Source of the DNA: Rubrivivax sp. | GTDB taxonomy: Bacteria > Pseudomonadota > Gammaproteobacteria > Burkholderiales > Burkholderiaceae_C | Reading direction: 5' to 3' | Assembly: GCA_016790435.1 (NCBI GenBank) | Contig: JAEUPE010000266.1 | Coordinates: 1 to 33,662, forward strand | Length of the DNA: 33,662 nucleotides | Part shown: piece by piece, positions 29,201 to 33,662 of the stretch | How positions within the stretch are numbered: the stretch's first letter is position 1 | Layout: every line of letters begins with the position of its first letter | Made by a program: the position numbers and the translations under genes | Notes under the pieces: generated by a model | The model's database searches: none | The model's input: only the letters and a program-made list of their open reading frames with translations | What the model was told of the DNA's origin: nothing

Positions 29201-31831
29201 GTGACAGGTTTCACCGACGATGCCCTGGGCGCCGTGACCCCAGGCGGGTTCGGCAGCGACACCACGCCCACCATCATCGGCTCGCTCAGCGTCGCTCCCG
29301 GCAACGGTGAGATCGTGCAAGTTCTGCGCGACGGCGCTGTGGTTGGAACGGGTACGGTGGCAGCCCTGAGCTGGAGCTACACCGAGGCCGTGCCGCTGGC
29401 AGCCGGCGCCTATTCGTACCAGGCGCGCGTGGTCGATGCCGGCGCCAACGCCAGCGCCACCTCGACCGCCGCAGCGCTCAACATCATCGCCGGCCTGCCC
29501 ACGGCCACCATCACGCAGGCAGTGAACGACAGGACCGGCACGGCGGTACCCAATGGCGGCACGACACCCGACCCGACGCCCACCTTCAGCGGCACCTTGA
29601 GCGCGGCCGTGCCTTCGGGTCACGTCTTGCGTCTGTATCGAGGCGCCACCGCGGCGGGCAACGCAACCGTCAACAACGGCAGCCTCACCTGGAGCGCGAC
29701 GGCCGATGCCGCCACCGACGGCACCTACACCTTCACCGCACGGGTCGAGGCCGGCGGCGTGCTGGGCACCTTCTCGAACGACTATGCCGTGGCCATCGAC
29801 ACCACAGCGCCACTGCAAGTGGCCAACGTGACGCAGATCGCCGACGATGCCAATGGCAACCTGACTCCTCCGGTCACGACCGCCGACACCACGCCCATCA
29901 TCAGCGGCAGGCTCAGCACAACTTTGGCTGCCGGCGAGCTGGTTCAGGTTCGGCGCAACGGCAGCGTGATCGGCGCCGCTGCGGTCACAGGCCAAGACTG
30001 GACCTACACCGAGCAGCCTCCCGGCGTGCCGGTGCCGCCCGGCGCGACGTCGGTGAACGTCACCTACTCGGCAAGGGTCATCGACGCCGCAGGCCTCACC
30101 GGGCCCGAGACGGGCTCGACGATTGCGGTCACCGTGAGCCCGGGCAGCTTCCCGCTGCTCAATGCCTCGACCATCATCACCACGGTGAACGGTCGCGCTC
30201 AGACCAGCCCGGTCGAGGTGAGCTACAACACGGCGCCGGTGATCGGCGGCACCCTGCAGCGCGCGCTGCTGGCCAACGAGGTGCTCGCCATCTATCGCAA
30301 TGGCGTCATCCCGGTGGTCTCGCCGCCGCCTTGTGGCATTGGCACGGCGGCATTGGCCGCCAGCCGCACCGCGGCACAACTGGGTGCAGCAACGAGCTTC
30401 AGCATCCCCACCAGTGCGCTGGCGGCCAACGGTGTGCCGATGTTCTTCATCGCACGCATCGAACAGGTGGGCGCCTCCGCGGTGTGTGGCGAAGCCAGCG
30501 GCACGGCGAGCACCATCGTGACGACGGCGCTGGTGGCCAATGCCACCGCGGCCACCGACATCAACGGGGTGTCGATCTCAGGCGGCAACACCATGCTGGC
30601 GCCGCGGCTGTCAGGCACCGTGCCGGCGCTGCGCACGGGCGAGACCTTGCAGGTGCTGCGCCGGTTCAATGGCGGCGCGCCGGTGACGCTGCTGCCCTCC
30701 ACCGTGGGCGGTGGCAGTTGGACCTACAACGAGCCGGCCGCACTCAGCCCGGCGGGCAGCTACTCCTACACCGCGCGCACGCGGGACAGTGCCGGCAATC
30801 TGGGCGCCGAGGGCACGGCGATCGCCGTCAACGCGCTGGCGCCGTTGCCCACCACGAGCATCCGCGTCGAATACAGCGCGGGGCTGCCGGCGCCGCGGGC
30901 CAACGGCACCGTGGTGACCAATGGCGGCCTCATCGCCGACCTCACGCCCACCGTCGCCGGCACCAGCTCAGCGGCGCTTCCCGTGGGTGCGAGCCTGCGG
31001 GTATACCGCGCGCTCGGCGCGAACACCTGCAGCACGCTCGGATCTGCAGCCTGCCCCTTCCTTGGGACGGCAGCGTTCTCCACCGCCACGGCATGGAGCT
31101 TTGTCGACAGCGATGCCGGACAGGGCACGCGCCGCTACGTGGCACGGGTGGAGAACGGCAGCGCCTACAGTACGGGAACGGTGCAGTATGCGGTGACGGT
31201 GGACACGATAGCGCCAGCGGTCACGCCGATGAGCATTGCCAGCGGCCGCAGTTCGGTGATGCCCAATACGCCGCGCCCCGCGGGCGGCACCGAGTTGCCC
31301 CTTAGCGACGTCATTGGCAATGGCGCCCGCACCAACGACCCCTCGCCCGACTTGCTGGTGCAGCTGTCCGCGCCGCTCGGCAGCAACGACCTGGTGATCC
31401 TGCGCGATGGCATCGAGGTCTATCGTGGCGCCGGCACCAGCAGCTGTGGCACCAATTGCTACCGCATGACGATCTCCTCGGGGCTTTCGATTCCGGCGCC
31501 GGCCACGGCGCCGAACACCAGCGGCAATCCGATCGATACGCGTGTCTTCGTGGCACGAGTCGAAGATGCGGCGGGCAACGCGGTGCAATCAGCCAACTTC
31601 AGCATCGTCTTCGGCTACCACACCTGCGACTTCGGGCGCGCAGACGCCACTTACAAGGCAGTCAACGGCGCCGCCACCGCACACACGGCATGGACCGCCA
31701 CGCTCAGCTGCGACGGCTGCCACATCGGCGTACGCACCAGTGCCGGGGGCTTGCAGCCCGGCATCACGTCGTCGGGCTCTTTGGTCCCGGTGCCCTCCAC
31801 GACTCCCACCTACTGGTGCCGGCGTCCATGA
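26291..31831 (+). CDS. giant multiheme RCC1/Ig-repeat putative lipoprotein
   Basis: The 1846-residue product begins with a lipoprotein signal (VMLALGSCGG; lipidated Cys near residue 22) and a Gly-rich spacer. A domain of unknown type runs to about residue 400. Residues 404-634 carry five RCC1-like strands (YAIGDNVNGELGLG, WAWGDNSFGQLGQ, YAWGANGGFGLLG, WHWGSH, YTWGVH). Three heme c motifs follow: CESCH (717-721), CVQCH (765-769) and CASCH (832-836), with non-motif His at 751, 760 and 823 as possible distal ligands. Eight Ig-like repeats span residues 859-1775. A fourth motif, CDGCH (1807-1811), lies close to the C-terminus. I infer a periplasmic or surface tetraheme protein; electron-transfer partners are unknown. 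A GTG start follows AGGAGG. Base composition looks less G+C-extreme in the Ig part than in neighbours (judged by eye). Confidence 0.88.
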   Translation: MKYRAPVLAPIAALVMLALGSCGGGGGGEAGETPPPVELGVFTGFSDTGNLNWESTGGGDGGGVGDGGASGDGGVGAGGDFGQFRGANVCVFLDNGTQLGCAVTDNVKGMVTIKPGRDYRGGLRIELSGTPTATYYEEGRDTFVPFPADRKIRVWVPAISRNIGITPFTEAAYRMLTEGTAPESAGTSPTKEQIRAANERVRQALNEHFPSALHVDDIARLPFIKSQSLPAGSMGTDPRGRYGLVNGAFSKQASFHNGDSATPTLDAVRQLAEDMLDGRIDGRNGDQPAGLAGARTYDPNTLTGELSSALAEQAARFGAQEALDVLPKVLNFGNVRYEGYLFDGSISKAGNANSTVAGWVAENTKGFSTGQQFDRLPGRRALALFGNNGHGGGFYKADALGPRHKIYAIGDNVNGELGLGTRTKTDAQALEVTLPGAPSHIVGGFAHTLARMANGTVWAWGDNSFGQLGQNDAGLANSLSPVQVTLPVAAVAVAAANTTSFALGADGKVYAWGANGGFGLLGNGSADGVALAPIEVAGLSNVVQISARDNDVVVLRHDNTVWHWGSHPADESAFVPGDPAAPYLGGTRSPVQINGLPAGVAVRKVLTEQGLFAALLANGHVYTWGVHFDITAGQVLRNPSTLNATRMLGLPPLRDMMPGGFQGYGARAFDRLTGMGVDYGGGMWKIRGRVGEVFDPETEATRSAQRRPQGQGPRVDCESCHTFLDQPLAEIKAASRQPTSGPECMPPTTVHGGITASLIHAETDCVQCHNPARMNYPVTTPSGMMPFAANGGWPDCAKPAGLPNRSSIPPAILSNSCEVPPNHVFTPPGTVCASCHNSVVARPLRDLPAACAQPRANELPTLPTKATISGAFATTGTQIAAGSVTSAARHELRGTLSAPLAAGQSLTIERNGSAIGAATVTGTGWSLAVSSSPEGAVTYRAQVVTTTGFGAFSNVLTFTVDSVPPAAQASVTGFTDDALGAVTPGGFGSDTTPTIIGSLSVAPGNGEIVQVLRDGAVVGTGTVAALSWSYTEAVPLAAGAYSYQARVVDAGANASATSTAAALNIIAGLPTATITQAVNDRTGTAVPNGGTTPDPTPTFSGTLSAAVPSGHVLRLYRGATAAGNATVNNGSLTWSATADAATDGTYTFTARVEAGGVLGTFSNDYAVAIDTTAPLQVANVTQIADDANGNLTPPVTTADTTPIISGRLSTTLAAGELVQVRRNGSVIGAAAVTGQDWTYTEQPPGVPVPPGATSVNVTYSARVIDAAGLTGPETGSTIAVTVSPGSFPLLNASTIITTVNGRAQTSPVEVSYNTAPVIGGTLQRALLANEVLAIYRNGVIPVVSPPPCGIGTAALAASRTAAQLGAATSFSIPTSALAANGVPMFFIARIEQVGASAVCGEASGTASTIVTTALVANATAATDINGVSISGGNTMLAPRLSGTVPALRTGETLQVLRRFNGGAPVTLLPSTVGGGSWTYNEPAALSPAGSYSYTARTRDSAGNLGAEGTAIAVNALAPLPTTSIRVEYSAGLPAPRANGTVVTNGGLIADLTPTVAGTSSAALPVGASLRVYRALGANTCSTLGSAACPFLGTAAFSTATAWSFVDSDAGQGTRRYVARVENGSAYSTGTVQYAVTVDTIAPAVTPMSIASGRSSVMPNTPRPAGGTELPLSDVIGNGARTNDPSPDLLVQLSAPLGSNDLVILRDGIEVYRGAGTSSCGTNCYRMTISSGLSIPAPATAPNTSGNPIDTRVFVARVEDAAGNAVQSANFSIVFGYHTCDFGRADATYKAVNGAATAHTAWTATLSCDGCHIGVRTSAGGLQPGITSSGSLVPVPSTTPTYWCRRP
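28865..31615 (+). repeat. eight protein-level Ig-like repeats
   Basis: Units of about 115 residues recur with a shared core: a D(T/P)TP-I/T-(I/F)SGTLS strand, then a V(L/Q)V(L/R)R(N/D)G strand, a W(T/S)YTE strand and a YSYxARVxDAAGN strand. Clear cases are TTPTIIGSLS/VQVLRDGAVV/WSYTEAV, PTPTFSGTLS/VLRLYRG and TTPIISGRLS/VQVRRNGSVI/WTYTEQP. Units 5, 7 and 8 are more diverged, and three units hold Cys pairs (CGIG/VCGE, CSTL/ACPF, CGTNC) that could be disulfides. The DNA itself is not a close tandem repeat. Confidence 0.75.
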
Positions 31832-31863
31832 GTGCGTCGAGTCCGAAGCACGAAGTCTCATAA
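31828..31863 (+). other. 11-residue frame bridging two genes
   Basis: ATG overlaps the stop of the giant gene (ATGA) and the frame ends TAA directly before the GTG of the next gene (TAAGTG). The peptide is MSASSPKHEVS. It may only carry terminating ribosomes to the next start, which lacks a good ribosome binding site. Confidence 0.3.
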
Positions 31864-32340
31864 GTGAAACGGGGGCGCCTGGCGCTGCCCGTGACCGGCA
31901 GCATCGTCGTTGTCGCGGTTGCGCTGCTGTGGTGGCTGGCGCCAACGGCGAAGCCCGATGCGCCACCACCGAGGCAGCCCACCGCCCAGGTGGTGGGGCG
32001 CATCGAGTTGGCCGTTGCAGCCGCGGGTGCCGCAGCGCCGATTTGGCCATCCGACGCGACGGTGGTGATCTACGCCTATGCGCTCGACGGCCCACGCCTG
32101 CCGCTGGCCGTGCTGCGCCGGCCGGCCGCCGCGGTGCCATTCGATTTCAAGCTCGACGACTCGCTCGCGCCCAATCCGGCGTTTCGCCTTTCGCAGGCGC
32201 TTCAGCTGGTGGTTGGCGCCCGGCTGGGGCAAGGTGATGATTCATCACCGCGGCCCGGCGACTGGCTCGCCGCCAGCCAGATCGTTCCGGCCAATGCGCA
32301 CGGCGTGCGCCTGATCCTGCAAGCGCCGGTGCAGCGCTGA
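31864..32340 (+). CDS. stand-alone CcmI/CycH C-terminal-domain protein, membrane-anchored
   Basis: The 158-residue product has one N-terminal span (VTGSIVVVAVALLWWLA), a Pro-rich spacer and one domain with no Cys. The domain aligns with the end of CcmI from this window: VVGRIELA with ITGTVRLS, LPLAVLRRP with MPLAILQKR, FDFKLDDSLAPNPAFRLS with AAFTLDDTLAMSPAARLS, and LVVGARL with VVVTARV. It therefore equals the CycH Ig-like domain without TPRs. In CcmI this part faces the periplasm and takes part in handling apocytochromes. It lies 32 bases after the multiheme lipoprotein gene and is likely co-transcribed, so I infer a dedicated helper for that client. The GTG start at 31864 directly follows a TAA; the ribosome binding site is poor. 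It converges with the spoVR-like gene with 14 bases between. Confidence 0.8.
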   Translation: MKRGRLALPVTGSIVVVAVALLWWLAPTAKPDAPPPRQPTAQVVGRIELAVAAAGAAAPIWPSDATVVIYAYALDGPRLPLAVLRRPAAAVPFDFKLDDSLAPNPAFRLSQALQLVVGARLGQGDDSSPRPGDWLAASQIVPANAHGVRLILQAPVQR

Positions 32341-32354
32341 GGCCGGGCGCCGGG

Positions 32355-33662
32355 TCAGTTCCCTGCCGGCGCCGGCACGCTCCACCGTTTCGTCACGTCG
32401 CTCTTGGCGTTGACGCTCTCGAGTTGCACGCCAAAGCCCCACAGCCGCGCGACGTGCTTCAGCACCTCCTGCGCGGCCTCGTGCAGCGGCCGGTCGTTGT
32501 GCTGGAAATGGCGCAGCGTGAGCGAGCGGTCGCCGCGCAGGTTGACGTTCCACACCTGGATGTTGGGCTCGCGAGAGCCGAGGTCGTACTGCCGTGACAA
32601 CGACTCGCGCACCCGCTTGTAGCCGGTGTCGTCGTGGATCGCGCTCACTTCGAGCTCGGCCTGCGCCTCGTCGTCGGTGATCTGGAAAAGGCGCAGCTCG
32701 CGCATCAGCTTCGGGCTCAGGTATTGCCCGATGAAGCTCTCGTCCTTGAAGTTGCGCATCGCGTGGTCGAGCGAGGGCAGCCAGGGCGTGCCGGCGAGAT
32801 CGGGAAACCACTGCCGGTCTTCCTCGGTCGGGTTGCGACAGATGCGCTCGATGTCGGTGTACATCGCGAAACCGAGCGCATAGGGGTTGAGGCCGCTGTA
32901 GGCCTTGTGCCCCACCGGCGGCTGGTAGATGACGTTGGTGTGCGACTTCAGCCACTCGATCATCACGCCGTCGGTGAGCCAGCCCTCGTCGTACAGGGTG
33001 TTGAGCAGGCGGTGGTGCCAGAAGGTGGCCCAGCCCTCGTTCATCACCTGCGTCTGGCGCTGCGGGTAGAAGTACTGGCTCACCTTGCGCACGATGCGAA
33101 CGACTTCGCGCTGCCAGGGCTCGAGCAACGGCGCGTTCTTCTCGATGAAGTAGAGCAGGTTCTCCTGCGGCTCTTCGGGGAAGCGCTTCGCCTGTGCGGC
33201 GGCGCCGTCCTTCTCGGCCTTCTTGGGCAATGTGCGCCACAAGTCGTTGACCTGCCGCTGCGCATAGGCCTCGCGGTCCTTGCGGTCGGCCAACTCCTGC
33301 GCCAGGCTCTTGCGACTGGGGCGGCGGTAACGGTCGACGCCGTGGTTCGCCAGCGCGTGGCAGCTGTCGAGAAAGCCCTCCACCGCGTCGAGACCGTACT
33401 TCTCCTCGCACTTGGCGACGTAGTCTTTCGCATAGACGAGGTAGTCGATGATCGACGACGCGTCCGTCCACATGCGGAAGAGGTAGTTGCCCTTGAAGAA
33501 GCTGTTGTGGCCGTAGGCGGCATGCGCGATGACGAGCGCCTGCATCGCCATCGTGTTCTCCTCCATCAGGTAGCTGATGCAGGGGTTGCTGTTGATGACG
33601 ATCTCGTACGCCAGGCCCATGTGCCCGCGCTTGTAGTTCTTCTCGGTGGCGATGAACTCCTT
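32355..33662 (-). CDS. SpoVR/YcgB family protein, C-terminal part (cut by window edge)
   Basis: 435 codons are visible; the N-terminal ~70-80 residues expected from the ~510-residue E. coli YcgB lie beyond the right edge. Family sequences include INSNPCISYLMEENTMAMQ, HAAYGHNSFFKGNYLF, QVMNEGWATFWHH, YQPPVGHKAYSGLNPYALGF and IQVWNVNLRGDRSLTLRH. SpoVR proteins are cytoplasmic and of unsettled activity; they are named for a role in Bacillus spore cortex formation. In Proteobacteria they usually sit beside a PrkA-type kinase and a DUF444 (YeaH) protein, which would be expected just outside the window. The conserved His/Glu in the HNEGWA-like region suggest a metal site, which is inference. Confidence 0.95.
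   Translation of the reverse strand, partial: KEFIATEKNYKRGHMGLAYEIVINSNPCISYLMEENTMAMQALVIAHAAYGHNSFFKGNYLFRMWTDASSIIDYLVYAKDYVAKCEEKYGLDAVEGFLDSCHALANHGVDRYRRPSRKSLAQELADRKDREAYAQRQVNDLWRTLPKKAEKDGAAAQAKRFPEEPQENLLYFIEKNAPLLEPWQREVVRIVRKVSQYFYPQRQTQVMNEGWATFWHHRLLNTLYDEGWLTDGVMIEWLKSHTNVIYQPPVGHKAYSGLNPYALGFAMYTDIERICRNPTEEDRQWFPDLAGTPWLPSLDHAMRNFKDESFIGQYLSPKLMRELRLFQITDDEAQAELEVSAIHDDTGYKRVRESLSRQYDLGSREPNIQVWNVNLRGDRSLTLRHFQHNDRPLHEAAQEVLKHVARLWGFGVQLESVNAKSDVTKRWSVPAPAGN

Noticed and set aside
28865..31615. Tandem DNA repeat or repeat-mediated assembly error in the Ig region
   Set aside because: The eight units are similar only as protein; their DNA is diverged and the frame is intact.
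22587..32340. Anti-phage defence system built around the caspase
   Set aside because: The caspase protein appears exported and its neighbours are heme-related; no sensor, nuclease, pore-former or CRISPR component is present.

Overview
The window reads as chromosome of a high-G+C betaproteobacterium. Protein style and gene content (DUF2339/DUF3999 pair, system I cytochrome c maturation, very G+C-rich third codon positions, a dispersed CCCCCCGAAGCGCC-type repeat) point to Burkholderiales, most likely the Rubrivivax/Leptothrix/Methylibium group. That placement is inference from similarity by eye. I saw no rRNA or tRNA genes, CRISPR array, insertion sequence or integrase. Genes are packed tightly and no gene-free stretch exceeds 300 bases.

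Layout. 1-3068 (minus): DUF2339 membrane protein, translationally overlapped by a DUF3999 gene that runs off the left edge. 3230-5490 (minus): tgt and queA, the last common steps of queuosine tRNA modification, overlapping by 7 bases. 5623-8623 (plus): recG helicase and a DedA-family membrane protein. 8672-12854 (minus): an exported HExxH metallopeptidase fused to a propeller and an outer-membrane barrel, a PduO-type cobalamin adenosyltransferase, and a small unknown protein. 13120-14538 (plus): a FAD-linked D-lactate/glycolate-type dehydrogenase. 14645-22413 (minus): a complete ccmABCDEFGHI operon, nearly every junction overlapping by a few bases. An FNR-like box lies in the one large internal gap, before ccmC. 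Two copies of a dispersed ~100-base repeat flank the ccmI-ccmH end.

22587-32340 (plus) is the most unusual part. It holds an exported WD40-coiled coil-caspase protein of 1151 residues. Next is a giant putative lipoprotein of 1846 residues combining RCC1-type repeats, a triheme CxxCH cluster, eight Ig-like repeats and a fourth CxxCH near the C-terminus. Last is a 158-residue membrane-anchored protein that is essentially the C-terminal (CycH Ig-like) domain of CcmI standing alone. The apparent giant c-type cytochrome, a private copy of a cytochrome-maturation domain directly behind it, and the full ccm operon next door suggest a dedicated module for making and perhaps displaying a giant multiheme protein. 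The caspase protein may or may not belong to it. 32355-33662 (minus): the C-terminal 435 residues of a SpoVR/YcgB-family protein, cut by the right edge.

How they work together: CcmABCD/E load and hand over heme, CcmF/G/H/I attach it to CxxCH motifs in the periplasm, and the giant lipoprotein is an obvious local client. Queuosine, recG, cobalamin and dehydrogenase genes are ordinary housekeeping neighbours.
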